Position numbers and translations under genes: made by a program
Assembly: GCF_014529535.1 (NCBI RefSeq)
Contig: NW_023503372.1
Coordinates: forward strand, 4,754,988-4,818,987
Length of the DNA: 64,000 bases
From: Bradysia coprophila
Taxonomy: Eukaryota; Arthropoda; Insecta; Diptera; Sciaridae
Reading direction: 5' to 3'
Part shown: positions 35,601 through 48,182 of the stretch, piece after piece
Layout: the number at the start of each line of letters is the position of its first letter
How positions within the stretch are numbered: the stretch's first letter is position 1
Notes under the pieces: generated by a model
Databases searched by the model: none
What the model saw: only the letters and a program-made list of their open reading frames with translations
Told to the model about the DNA's origin: nothing

Positions 35601-37939
35601 TTTATCGTCGTGTCGTTACCGAAATAAATAAAATTTAAAAAAAAATCACAGAAGCTAGCAGAATAGAGGTGTGAAAAAATGTAAAGGAAAACATAAAATG
35701 CTGCGGAGATGGTGTTTGCTACTCGGTACCAATTAGCGAATTATAAGAAAAATTTAATTCCATTGATTTATCTCCGTTTCAAATGAGCTGACGGAGCTAA
35801 ATTGATGAAATTTCATTTTTCTTACAATTCGCTAATGTTATATGTTATGTTTCTGTATAATAACAACTATTCATGCAAAGTACACAATAAATCATTCTCA
35901 AAGCAGCTGAAGGAGAAGAAAGTGATTTTTAAATATCATTTACTTGAACGTCAAATGGGTCAAATGACACGATTACTCCCAAAGACCTTCTGGACACCGC
36001 GTCCTTTGTTTTATACGACCGTTGGAAAATCTTATCGAGAAGCTCTACTCAGGACTCATTTCAGGTGATGAAATGATTTGGCAATATCTTTTAAAATTGT
36101 TTAAAGTATCGTTCGTCCACATGCTCTTCGCACCCAAGAGTGAATACCATCACGACATAACAAGCAAGAATGTTTGTTTATACGTTAAAAAACTTGAATT
36201 TTATACAAATCGTCGAAGCTTTTTCAAATCAAAAGTAAGATAACAAAAGAATAGCCAATTAATAAACATTTCAAGTTTACACACATGACCTAGGAGAAGC
36301 ACGGAAAGAAGAATGAAAATGCCGGAGAGACAGTGTGTAAGCAATGGTAAGTTCGAGGTGAAAGAGTTTCGTGTAACGATCCGAAGAGAATATTGAATGA
36401 GCGACATTATAGGCGCTCAAGCTTTATGAGGAAAACAAAATTTCGGCGATTACATTTTCTGCGAGATTGTTGTGATCATGTTGTGTGTGTGTATGTGTGA
36501 GTGTGTGACCAATGTTGCTGATATGTTCTATTATGAACCGAATAGAAGCGATAGATACATTCAACAACTCGAATTTCGAAATTTCAAGCGCTAATGCAAA
36601 ATGCTAATCAAAATTGATTTATTTTCGATAATATTCATTTTAACAATATGGACACATGGTTTAGTTTCCATCAAGCTTTCGATGAATGATTTTCCTCAGG
36701 GTTACACAGTGATTCATTGATACGTTTATCCAACAATCCGATGTTGTTTTTGGATTGTTTTGTGTGACATAACGATAATTAGAAGAATAAATTCAACTTC
36801 AATGTAAAGATATTTGCTTGATCTACCTATCAATGCTGTTCATGATTGTTGTTTGGATTTACCACAAATGTGATGACCTTGAACGCATTATAGGTGCGTA
36901 TGAACTGTAACTTGTTATCAATATACGGAAAAAAACAGTTGAACTTTAGTTCATTCGCTAGTCTAAGAAAACAAATCTTGTTGCCGATGTCTTATGGATT
37001 TACCGCCATTGATGAGTGTAATTGCCTTGACAACAAGTTATTAGTTTGTGAGAATTAACTCTTATCAATGCACGCGCATGAAAAAAACGTGACCGTTTGG
37101 TTATAGTTGAATTGAGTACGACCTTTAAAGGTGTTATCATAATAGTCAATTGGCATCGGCTCGGTTGCAATGATTGAAAATGGTGTAAATATTTTGAAGT
37201 CAGTAATAGGCTCGGTGGTGGCCGAAACACCCTTTTCACTAACTATAAAAATCGTTTCAAATTCCAATTTCTTCTTGAAATCTAAGACGGTTTGTAGGAA
37301 TGCTTAGGTCGAGCTCGAACATTAACCTTTCACGTACCTTGTCAAAAATGTAGCAGAGCTAGCTCTAGAGCCTGAAATGTAGCTGAACTTACTGTAGCTA
37401 CATAATAGCAACACGAAAGAGACCCAATTTAAATTTTTCTTTTGTTCTGCTGTCTTATGTGACAGTAAAACAAAGGAAAACTTTGAATTAGGTCTCTTTC
37501 ACGTCACTACAATAATAGTGAAAACCGTGAAAACGAAAATTTCTTTGCTCAGAAAGTGTTATAGTGGTTAGGGTAATCAAAACCATAGCTCTCGAGAATA
37601 TGGAACGTTTCGTAGAAAATCATTGGAGGAAGGTTTGTTGTGGTACAAACTTAATAAAAAAAGAGTCTACGGTCATGCCAAAATTTAAGAACCTAAAAAC
37701 TGCATTAATTTGTGAAACATCACGGCTATGTCATTTGTTATCGACTGTCACGGTTAAAATAAACGCCGTACTCCGAGCAATGTAGTTTTATAAAGAAAAA
37801 TGTTTGTTTAAACAATGGAAGTAAAAGTATCACCCTGTTGATCAAAAGAAGTAGAAGACTCAATTAATTTTCACAGAAGCAGTGAATTGCACCCAAGAAA
37901 AGTATTTAAATTATGAGAAACACCTGAAATGAATTAGCA
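35601..37939. other. Long intergenic stretch, no supported gene
   Basis: Short frames at 36022, 36201, 37055 and 37564 show no recognisable homology. A GT-rich microsatellite lies at about 36480-36510, and AAT/TTTA-rich sequence is common. Confidence 0.4.
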
Positions 37940-39156
37940 TAAAATTTGGGACGACTTCAACATTGACGTGACGAGCGCACAGCTATCACGTTGGTTCAAC
38001 AACTCAAAAAGACGTTCTAATGGAACAAACCCCATCACTCTCATCACAGATGAAATGAAGCGAGCATTGACAGAATCCAAACGATACGTAGGAGCACCCG
38101 AAGCAAAATGTTAGCTGAATTTCCAAGTTTGCCACGGCACACGACTGCAAACAAAATGTCGAAAAATTACACACGTTCTTCGACGAGCCACAGCCGTGCT
38201 AAATGGACTGACAACGAAGAATCGTTCCTGTTTCAGCAGTATGTGGTGCACGGGACGCATTGGTCGAAATACGACCTCCCCGATCGTATACCAAATACAC
38301 CAAATACGAACAACATTTGTACGTTTGGTGAGCAGATCGATTACTGCAATGAGAGGCACAAACTTCACGAAAATTGTCTTGGATGCAATCGACGATCTGA
38401 GAGCACAAAGTAAACTCGTCACAAAACAGCATCTCTTTGACGAAATCTGCAATGGCTTCAACGGGGTAAATGTGTCGTTCGTGAAGTTTGGACTCACTAC
38501 ACCCACTTAGAACAGTTAACATAATCCTGCTCAATGCAAATGGTGAATTCGAGACAACACTTCGTCAGGCCACAGTGCCGAACTGATGTCCGAATGCCGA
38601 ATTTTCTGAATTTTTGGAATTAAAATTCTCTAAAGTAAGCCCTGCACAAGACTCATTGATTTCGAGCCAGCAAAGGAAGTACATCAAGATCGAAAGTACC
38701 GTATTAAACTGCAACATGTATTACGTGGTGCATATAGACGATGAATAAAGCAAAATCACATGTACGCTCAGCTTCATCCGCATTCTGGGTTTCACAAAAG
38801 TTTTATTTTTCTTCACTGCGAAACGTAACATCCACGTCTACATTCACAATCAACTTCGTAATCTTCTAAGTGCCCAAGGTTCCGCGTCATGGATGGAAGC
38901 GTTTGTGACTGAGAAGAATGACATTGACTGGTGTAATATACAAATTATTACAATAGTGGAAGGATACGCTACAGCCATACGATTGAAATGGGTAACAGTG
39001 AAGTTCATGGAAGCAAACTGTTTCAATGTTCGTCGAGATGTGTTCGTAGCCATTCGGAATGGCTTGGAATATTTCTTAAATTTGTTGAAAATCAATGAGA
39101 GTGCAACACAAAGAATGGTTGCGATAAGAGCTGATTACTCAGGCTCGTTGTCATAA
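37940..39156 (+). pseudogene. Decayed gene or element with a Myb/SANT-like stretch
   Basis: Frames in series with shifts and stops. About 37944-38112 gives IWDDFNIDVTSAQLSRWFNN then SKRR, a helix-turn-helix-like piece. A second frame (38108-38320) gives RAKWTDNEESFLFQQYVVHG and THWSKYDLPDR, which resembles a Myb/SANT repeat (W..EE...L...V..HG..W). A third frame continues with VLDAIDDLRAQSKLVTKQ. Farther on, 38890-39156 is open (DVFVAIRNGLEYFLNLLK). The pieces probably belong to one decayed ORF, possibly from a transposon or a DNA-binding protein. I cannot name the family. Confidence 0.4.
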
Positions 39157-40554
39157 TATACTCCGTGGACCCTAACAGTTACAAGATGCAGCTGAAGATA
39201 TCACGAAGTATCAACAAATCCCGCATCGGTTAACCCTTCCGTCAAATCTTTGATTGGAGTTGTACTGCCTTAATTTGCATAAGGGACTTAGTGACGTCAT
39301 CGCTACGTGTATAATAAATGGGACGATAACGTCACTGAGTCCCTTATACAAATTACGGCAGTGTATCTACCAGTCATACAATTTATGCGAATTTAAATGG
39401 TTTTTTATTATGAATCGGAAACTTAGCAAATTAATGAACACATCCTCATCACGATGTCCTAATTACGTCACAATGTCCTAATAATAGCACAATTCTTGTT
39501 TGTTAAACAAGAAAGTATCTAACATTGACGCACGAGAAACTCATGATGAGGTAAAGTGTATAAAACCAATCTTGGAAGCGAAAAGAAACAAAAATCGATG
39601 CGATTAGTAGAGTGGACATTCGTTCAAATAGATTTTTTGTTCGTCTTTTTTTGAATGCGATCTGTACGTTTTTGAATATCATTTTACATATTCAATGTCA
39701 GAGTCATATACTTAGTCACGATGACTAAATCAAATTTAGGTTCGGGTTTTTGTCGATCTGTGCCCGATTAAGAATATATCTACACAGAATGAAGACAATG
39801 AAATGTGATTGGTTGTTAGCTCGACTCCTTTATTCAATGCAATAAATTTCGGTTTTTGGCTATTTGTTTTGAATGCTATCGAATTTGAATAACAACGATC
39901 CTCATAGACGAATGAACTTGTGTGTAGTAATAATTGGCACGTGTATCGGTTAAATTGAATTAACACCAACAATAAATGTGGTGTTCGCATAGGTGCGTTT
40001 GATTTATGTTGCTATACGATATGCAAATTTATTAGGGATTAGCTTACTATTACTACTACAACTCAAATATTACTGTGAGAGACTCAATCTTGAATGAATA
40101 TGATGAAATGCGATGAAATATTCTGTTTTTTTTTCTAATAAAGTGATGAAAATAAAATGATTCAGCGTATTTTTGTGCCAAAAGATGCTATTAATGGATC
40201 AAACATTACGTATTCACACCTGAGTTGGTGTTCTTAGTTTCACTCTTAGTTGATTTCTGCAAAAAAAAACTTATCGGAAATTGTTGTGCAATCCATAAAA
40301 AAACATTCATTTTCATCATAGTCATGTTTCATTGTATAGCGGGCGATTAAGATTGTCTTTGGTGATAAACAATAGTGGGTGATTGTTTGGATGACTCTTA
40401 GAGTTATACACAATGGGATGCCGCGTTTTCCTGCGGCCTAGTGCGTAAAATAATTCTAAAACCGTACTTTTCATGTTTCGAACACTTCTTTCAACGCACT
40501 TAGCATATACAGGGATTCCACGGAGAATTTAAAGTGAAAAAGTCGATAATAGGC
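39157..40554. other. Intergenic with one hairpin element
   Basis: Apart from the hairpin at 39259-39364 I see no gene or clear structured feature. Confidence 0.4.
39259..39364. repeat. Hairpin MITE, ACTGCCTTAATTTGCATAAG arms
   Basis: Arms of about 42 bp (ACTGCC..AATTTG.ATAAGGGAC and AGTGACGTCATCG) are mirrored with few mismatches. The loop is about 20 bp. Confidence 0.65.
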
Positions 40555-40870
40555 ATGGGCGATAATGATAATGATTATCGATTATCGATAATCGATAATT
40601 ATCGACTTTTTTATCGAAAATTATGAAAAAAAAATATCGATAATCGATAATTATTGATATTTTGATAATTATCAAGATATCGATAATTCGATATATCGAT
40701 ATTTCGGTCCGAAAATCCGATATTTATCGATATATTCCGATATATCGGTATATTATAATGAATTTTCAGATAAATATCAAAATATCGAATAGATATGATT
40801 AATCGATTATCGATAATTTCTTTCGATTGATATTATCGATAGTTTTGAACGTCTCCCATCCCTAGTCGAA
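40550..40870. repeat. ATCGAT/TATCGATA-rich palindromic element
   Basis: Dense overlapping TCGATAA and TATCGAT words over about 300 bp, bounded by TAGGCATGGGCGA on the left and CTCCCATCCCTAG on the right (imperfect inverted ends). AGTCGA occurs on both flanks. No ORF. Confidence 0.6.
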
Positions 40871-42854
40871 AAGTGAGCAAAAGCCACGAAAATAGTTGTT
40901 AGAAATAGTTGATTTTCTGATCAAAAAGTTGGTAAAAAAGTGAGTTTTCGGGAATATTTGTACCCTATTTTTATGCAAAGCCAAAGGTTATTCCGCGAGT
41001 TATTTCCTAAAAATAAAAAATCGTCAAACTCAAATAGAACTTTTTTGCGTCATAGCACTTTTCGAATCATCATGAATGTCCTTGTGCGAAAATTGTTGTA
41101 AATTCAGAAAGAATTCAGGTTTTGGTATGTTGTTTTAAACTTAGATGTGGAAAACATTGAGAATTTAATGATTCTAGCTAACGAAACAGAGAGAGAGCTA
41201 GAGAAGTCCGTTACCTCCATCTTCCATTTCCTGTGACTCAGTCAGGAAACCTTGAGGAAAGTTAGTAACATTTAAGGGAAATAGACAGATAGAATTGACT
41301 GAAAAGCAGAACCTCATTTCGTCGATTTCTGTTGAAACTATGGGACCCGATTCGATATGCATAGAAGATAAACACTTCTGTTGGAAATTGATAGAACAGA
41401 CTTTGCTGTAACTGTTATGGTCAATCAAACAGACTTTCATCCACCTTCATCAGGATTTCGATAAACTAACCATTTTAGAGCTCAACATTTTTTTAAACTT
41501 TTGCTCCTCTTGTTCTTGTGTCTGCCGTTTTTATTTGATGTTTGTTTCATTGAGACTTGATCCATACCTGATTTGAAACCTGGCGAGTTACCAGGAAAGT
41601 TTGTATGAAAGTTACAGGCTACCTGTAACTCACCTGACAGCTTTGAAGCTCTGATCGTATCCCTCAATCATAATTAGCTTGCATTCTGTTTGAATGGTTC
41701 AAGTAATGGTACAAGCTCGTGGTTGGGATCAAAAAGAAGATTAGAATCGACGCAAAGTTTCTGCGTTCACTATCTCTAGAGGTAACATTACTAAATGCTA
41801 ATGTGCAAGACTAGAAAAATAAGGGAGTTGCGAGTGCCGCAGGTGAAATTTCAAAAATATTTTATGGTTTCCAACCTGTTTTAAGTGGTTTTTAAAAAAA
41901 GTGAGTGAATGGACTGAAAATAGTTGGAAAAAGTGAGAAAAGTGAGTGCGTGGAATCCCTGCATATAACGTCCATTACATAATTGGGTATAAAACTGAAA
42001 AGTTTCGTTTTCTTCTGCTTGCTGACCTCAACTCCGCCTCGGATCAACATAATTCATTCGAAAATTTCAACGAAAGCTATAACTTTCACATTTTTTATCA
42101 CTAGACTAAGAAATTAACACAGTTTCCGTCTAGGAAGATCAGAGAGGTGCTTCTGAGGAAGATAAATTCTGCAAAATTTTGACTTAAGGGATTGTATTAC
42201 TGGCCGTTGGCTCGAGATACAACCTTTTCCCTCGTAGATAACTGGACAGGTCGTCAGAGTGACACTAATATGAAAATTAAATTCAATCGGAACTCAAAAC
42301 TTTCTTCAGGCTTTCAAGCTACCCAAAAAATAACTACTTACAATGTGTGTCTGGTTAGCAGCAAAGTTTTTTTTAGTTTAAACTCAAAACGAAATATTAA
42401 ACAGAAATCACTCCGCAGTTAAAGTTACCTTACACCATACTGCTACCCTTTGATCAAACGAAAAAACTTGTTGATAATTGGGAAAATAATCGGAGCTTTT
42501 AAATCAAAAAGTAATCGGTATTTTGGGCCACTCTGTGAAACGGGAAATGCATAAGCCAAACACGCTACAATGAAAAACGACATTACAATCGAATGCATAG
42601 ATTACGAGATAATCGCAGGAAGTGAGAAAATATCCAAAAATAAACGGGATTTTTGGGTGAAACGGAAAATTTCTAGCTCATTTCTATATTGAAAATCGAA
42701 AGAAAAATCGATAGTTTAGTGTAGTGCCATGTTCTTATCTAAATAAAATGTCTTAAAATGTTGAAGAGTTTAATAATCAGCTTTTTATGGCAACATTTTA
42801 AATCCAAGACGAAATGAAATAATTGCAAATAATTCAAGTTCTTATGCACTCAAA
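40871..42854. other. Intergenic, no gene
   Basis: Contains a CTCGGCTTCGCC-loop family copy at about 41980-42100 (GACCTCAACTCCGCCTCGG, weak). The other short frames look like chance. Confidence 0.4.
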
Positions 42855-43016
42855 CAACGCACTTCAAGCAAAAGTGTTTCGAGTGACACCTGCCAAATAG
42901 AGTGCTATTTTGTGCGAGAACGTTTTCCACACTTTTTTACAGTGCAAAAATTTGTTTGATAAACTGACCCGTTTCAGTACTCTATTTAGAGTACCAATCA
43001 TGCTTGAAGTGCGTTG
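42855..43016. mobile_element. MITE, CAACGCACTTC family, copy 2
   Basis: 162 bp with ends CAACGCACTTCAAGCAAAAGT and ATGCTTGAAGTGCGTTG. Direct duplication ACTCAAA at 42848-42854 and 43017-43023. Confidence 0.8.
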
Positions 43017-43045
43017 ACTCAAAGCATATTATGTGATTATGTTCT

Positions 43046-43845
43046 CTACATCATCGTACAACAACAGCCTTGATCAGATTTATCAGGTTGATCCGGTTGC
43101 GGTGGATTGACTTGTTCACTGATCACAACCAGAACTTCGAAATTCGATTGAAATGACTGTTCAACACCATTAAATGGTATGTACAGACATCCATGCGAAC
43201 GCCGGATTTTTCCAGGAGTCAAACTGCCTTGAAAATGCATACGGCCCACGTGGAGTGGTTCGCCACCTTTGCAAAATCCAGCCACAAATGCATCGTCTGG
43301 AATGTTTCCATCACTCGATAATAGCCATTGAAATCCTTGTCCACATAGAACCTCAATGACAAAGAAGATAATTGAATTAGTTTTCACAGATCAAGCGATA
43401 GTTTACTCTTCTGTACTTCATAGGAATCCACGAAATGTTCGCCACCATCATAGCTGACGTAGGCAGCATTTTTGTTGGGTATAATCTTGCATGGCAGTTG
43501 ATCTCCTTTTAGTGAATTGGGTCATTTTGTTAACTCTCACATATATTGTCCGAAGTTATTTCAATTTACCTTGAAAAAATGACCTTCCAACAAATATTTG
43601 GCTACCGTCAGTATCGCTACCGGCATAAAGGGCGTTCGGGGGCAATGTCGAATGAACGCTCGATGGTGACCACGAATAGCCTGTTGTTAAAATTGACTTA
43701 TTTTAGGAAAGGAATAAATATCTGAAAGGACAGGAGTTGACATGCAAGCATATTTTGTCAAAGTCTTACATCAAAAAGAGTGTACTTACTTATATGTTAT
43801 GTACACACAACACACCCAATTTTCTTAAAATATTTACTTACTCAT
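43046..43845 (-). CDS. DM9-repeat protein
   Basis: Four exons: 43845-43842, 43680-43570, 43505-43417 and 43351-43046, phases consistent, 169 residues. Two DM9 repeats are readable: the first runs through ALYAGSDTDGSQIFVGR, LPCKIIPNKNAAYVSYDGGEH and DSYEVLCG; the second has VAGFCKGGEPLHVGR, TPGKIRRSHGCLYIPFNG and NFEVLV. In insects such proteins are lectin-like and linked to immunity or stress; the exact role is unknown. The coding part of exon 1 is only ATGA, four bases, before a canonical GTAAGT. The tail is a Pro/Asp linker followed by GCCCTMM, whose last four residues fit a CaaX prenylation box. No signal peptide is present, so the protein is probably cytosolic or membrane-tethered. Confidence 0.85.
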
Positions 43846-44338
43846 TTTGCAGTGTTTCGTTCAGCGATTAAAATTGCAATGAAACTCGAAATGAACACCG
43901 AGCGAGTTGAATCAAATGAGTGAGAATTGATATCGTTTGAGTCACAGTATGATTGTTTTTATCAGAAATGTCTTTCGTTCATATCAGTCTTTCTAAGATA
44001 TTGGAGATTAGTGGCATTGTTGGGTAAGGGGGAACTTAAAGCTAGCACAAAATAGAGTTCACTACAACATAAATTGAGAATCAGCACGAGTATTAGCACA
44101 AGTATCAATCTAATGTGTAACTTCTTTTGATTTAAGTATTTTCAACATTCGCAACATAATCTTCTACTTCATTAGTTTTAACATGCACTTCAGTAGTCTG
44201 GTTAATATCTAGTTCTGAAAATGTACATCTGTCCAAAATGTTTTTTTTTTACTATTTGTAAGTTTTATGTACCGAGCCGAAAGCGTACAATATTTAACTG
44301 CCGAGAACAGATCGAGATTATCGTTCTAGGCAGATAAT
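43846..44338. other. Upstream region of DM9 gene
   Basis: No other gene seen. Probably contains the DM9 promoter; I could not fix a TATA box. Confidence 0.35.
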
Positions 44339-45054
44339 CATGCCCGCACGTTAGTTAGCGGGCGTGACGCAAGTCCACTACCAAAAATGTTTTAACAAAA
44401 TTTTTTTGAGGACGGCGGAGCATATTTACAGCAACTTTTTTACTTCTCCCCCTTAACTCCAACGACCCCCAAACTTAGATATTTGGAATCTGGGCATCAA
44501 TACGAGTTCAACGAGCTATCACACGTTACTACAGCTTCAAAATTGGCCGAGATATTGAACTTCGAAATATTGATGTTTGTATGAAAATAAGCAAAATTTC
44601 GAATTTTCAGATAACTGAAATCGCCTACGTTAGTTAGTTAGTTAGTTCCAGGATCCAGGAACTCCTAAACGTTTCTATAGATTTTCCTGAAATTTTGGTT
44701 ATAGGCTAATAATGGCCCAAAAATAAGAATGGAATTTTCAAAAGTTGGAAAAAACCCATATCTTGGGAGCTGGAGCTCCCCAAAGTCTCCATACAAATGC
44801 CATATAAAAGCCAATTTGTATATGTGTGTGTGTTTTGTATATTTTGGCACATGAAATTGATGGCCATGTGTGTTGTTTTGGGATGTGTTTCTTGTTGGAA
44901 ATTGTGTGGTATGGTTGGGCAGCTGGAAAAATTTGATCTCTTTCGGTGAATGTTGGGCTGCGGGAAAAATTTGGTCACTTTTGATGTATGTTGGGCAGCG
45001 GGAAAAATTTGATCACTTTTGGTGTATGTTGGGCAACGAGACGTATATACAGTT

Positions 45055-45580
45055 ATATTGACATATATATATAGCTATATTGACCTATATATAGCTATAT
45101 TGACCCATATATAGCTATATTTACCTATATATAGCTATATTGACCTATATATAGCTATATTGACCTATATATAGCTATGTTGACCTATATATAGCTATAT
45201 TGACCTATATATAGCTATATTGACCTATATATAGCTATATTGACCTATATATAGCTATATTTACCTATATATAGCTATATTAATCTATATATAACTATGT
45301 TGACATATATATGGCTATAGTGACATATATATAACTATATTGATCTATATATAGCTTTATTAATCTATATATAAATATATTGACATATATATGGCTATAG
45401 TGACATATATATAACTATATTGACCTATATATAGCTATATTGACCTATATATAGTTAGTATATAGCTAATGTGACCTATATATAGTTAGTAGATGACTAT
45501 ATTGACCTATATATAGCTATATTGACCTATATATAGTTAGTATATAGCTATATTGACCTATTTAGTTAGTATATAGCTAA
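45055..45580. repeat. Minisatellite, about 20-bp unit CTATATATAGCTATATTGAC
   Basis: Roughly 25 tandem units with small variants (ATAACT, TTTACC), decaying toward the right into TTAGTATATAGCTA. A short relative occurs at 5590-5715. Confidence 0.85.
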
Positions 45581-45582
45581 AA

Positions 45583-45835
45583 TATTTTTTTTTTTAATTT
45601 TGAAAATTTTTCAAAATTTGATTTTTTTTTTCAAAATTTTCAAAATTTTTCAAAATTTTCAAAAATTTTCAAAATTTTAAACAATTTTCAAAATTTTTTA
45701 AAATTTTCAAAATTTTAAAATTTTTTCAAACTTTTCAAAAATTGTCAAAACTTTTCAAAAATTTTCAAAATTTTCAAATTTATCAAATTTTTTAAATTTA
45801 TCAAATTTTCAAATTTTTCAATCTACTAATTCTTC
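45583..45835. repeat. AAAATTTTTCAAAA low-complexity tract
   Basis: Irregular tandem TTTTCAAAATTTTTC units directly after the minisatellite. Confidence 0.8.
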
Positions 45836-45848
45836 CAAAAGAACTGAT

Positions 45849-46289
45849 ATCAGTCAAAAACACTCAAAAGAGTAAAAGTGACGCAAGTCCCTGTGCATAC
45901 TTCCAAAACAACTGATATCGCTGGAGGTGACGCATTCTCCGCTTGTACGCAAAAACTGTAACAGCAAAAATTTGACCTAAGAAATTCTAGAAACAAAATT
46001 TTACCAAAAAAAATTTTGCGTCACAAGTGGCAGATGTTGAGGAAAGTACTTTTAAGAATTTTTTTAAAATAGGCAAGAATACGTCCTAATACGTCCGAAT
46101 CATCTGCCACTTTGTGACGCAAAATTTTTTTTGGTAAAATTTTGTTTCTAGAATTTCTTTGGTCAAATTTTTGCTGTTACAGTTTTTGCGTACAAGCGGA
46201 GAATGCGTCACCTCCAGCGATATCAGTTGTTTTGGAAGTATGCACATGGACTTGCGTCACTTTTACTCTTTTGAGTGTTTTTGACTGAT
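45849..46289. repeat. Near-perfect inverted repeat, arms about 188 bp
   Basis: Arms 45849-46036 and 46101-46289 differ at only a few positions by eye and surround a 64-bp loop. The arms contain GTGACGCAAGTCC, AACTGATATCGCTGGAGGTG and TTTTGCGTCACAA. Confidence 0.85.
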
Positions 46290-46290
46290 A

Positions 46291-48182
46291 GTATATTACG
46301 TCCTTGCTTGTAAGCAGTGCCTATATTAGCGAAAATATTTTTACAAATTTTCTCAAATTTTCGCGATTTTCTTAAATTTTCTTAAGTGTGTTGTTTTGTC
46401 AAGTGTGAGTTTTGCGGAACAAGCCGAAGGCGAGTGGAGCATTCACAAACCAAAACAATAACTTACAAGAAATTACGTAAGTTATGTTATATGCTTAGGT
46501 ACGGTAAGTGCACTGGATAAGAGTGAAACGTAACGTTTCTGCAACGGCGCTGCGATAAGTGGACTTTTTTCATGCGTCATTCGTTCGTATCGTTCGATAG
46601 ACCCTTTTTTCTCTGTTTTTCAACATTTTGCTTTGTGTTACTGTTTCCAATATACATTTTGTCACTCCTTTTGAACCATTAACCGTAAATAAAAATCCTG
46701 CCCTAACGAATTTTCGAACCCTCGACACGCCGACAACAAAACCACTATTATGTTATTGAGATCAAGCCCAAGGTTATTATAACTGTCAAAAATCATCTAC
46801 AGAGCAGTGAAAATGAGCAGGCACTTTGTAATATCATAATTTCACCTTTTATACATTGGAAATCTATTAAATTAAACGTTTTTGTAGATCAGGACATAAA
46901 ATTGAACGGCATCTCAATAATTTCAATTTTTTTCAGCGAGTCTCTATGGATGACGGTGCAACTGTCAGTGTTCGGATGTACAGTTATTTGGACTTGATCT
47001 TTTCCAGTGTACTAATTTTTGAAGATTACGTAGCAGCAGTCTACTTTCTCATTCATACAGTTTTCGGTTCATTCAGTGTTTTGCATTTCGCTTCGCTCGT
47101 TTGTGATGTTATAGTGACAATAACAAACCCATTTCTCAACTTATTGTATGAATTGCTATGTCGTGTGTCGATTGACCTCGGCTGCGGCTCGATAAACAAA
47201 ATTTAGCCGAAATTTTGACTTTTCAATTTATTACGTAAAAGCTTAGACGAACATGTACCTATGATAAGAAACGATTCACGCTGTAACTGCTCTGACAATT
47301 CAAAGAGGAACATCATAAGGTCTTTTTAATGCAGCGTTAAATCGTTTATTCTAATTATAAAGAAGTATTGAAACCACTGAAATTTATTTTTTCGTTGCTA
47401 GCGTCCGGTAGGCCTTTTTTCACAGTCATAAACAGTGATGTCAAGTGCACTTTACTGCGAGCTGACATGTAAAATTCTAAAGCGTACTTACAGCGTGAAC
47501 TACATGATGTCGAGAGATGTCGGAAGTGATGAAAAGTACGTACAAGTATTTGTTCTTATCATACAGGAATTCTTTAGAATTTCTGGGGATTCATCTAATT
47601 TAAGAAAACTTTTAACAAAGCGACAAATAAGACAACATTTAGCTGATTCATGTTGGTTATCAAACCTAGCTTGTGAATTATATTATGTGATTCATTCGAT
47701 GAGATCTTATCATGAATTTGTACACATATTATGAAGAGAGTCAATTTTTATTTAGATTTGCCTCTTTTAGCGAGTATTGTTTGTCAAACAGGGCAGAAGG
47801 ATACGGTTTTTCACACTCAACATTTTTCATTCAAATTTTCAGCATCCACTGTAAATTGAAAAAAAAAACATAGATGTTCCAGATATCAATTTAAAGATTT
47901 ATCGATAAATCCTTCGTCCCAAAAATCCCAAGAAAGTCCTTGGAAAAATCTTTGAAAACTAGAAATCAGAAAATCGTCAGAATCGGAGGAAACCCTCAGA
48001 AAAAAAATCGTTTGAAATCGAAGAAATCCACAAAAATCAATGAAGGTTCTCAGATGATGTTGTTGTCTTTATGAAAATCCTTTGTCAACAAAATTTATAA
48101 ACATCAGCTTAGCGTCGTGTTCTATTCAAATGAATGTTTGAATTTCGCGCCACCGTAAATGTTAGACACGACAAATTTTCGA
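46291..48182. other. Intergenic, no supported gene
   Basis: A CTCGGCTTCGCC-like copy lies at about 47130-47235 (GACCTCGGCTGCGGCTCG). The 99-codon frame at 47435-47734 has no recognisable homology. Confidence 0.4.

Larger units (their letters stand above)
44339..46290. mobile_element. Large non-coding element, GACGCAAGTCC ends
   Basis: Begins near GCCCGCACGTTAGTTAGCGG and GTGACGCAAGTCC and ends near GGACTTGCGTCAC. It shares ordered blocks (TTAGTTAGTTAGTTCC, AACGTTTCTAT) with 21300-22830. Internally it carries the minisatellite (45055-45580), a poly(A)/TTTTCAAAA tract (45583-45835) and the hairpin (45849-46289). No protein-coding frame found. Confidence 0.55.

Noticed and set aside
36480-36510. 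GT-rich run as regulatory element
   Set aside because: Simple microsatellite; no supporting context.
37055-37267. 70-codon minus-strand frame with protein-like sequence
   Set aside because: Not recognised, no flanking exons found; too short to call.
45055-45580. Possible CRISPR array
   Set aside because: Units are contiguous without unique spacers and the genome is eukaryotic; a minisatellite.
47435-47734. 99-codon plus-strand frame
   Set aside because: No family resemblance or splice context; insufficient support.
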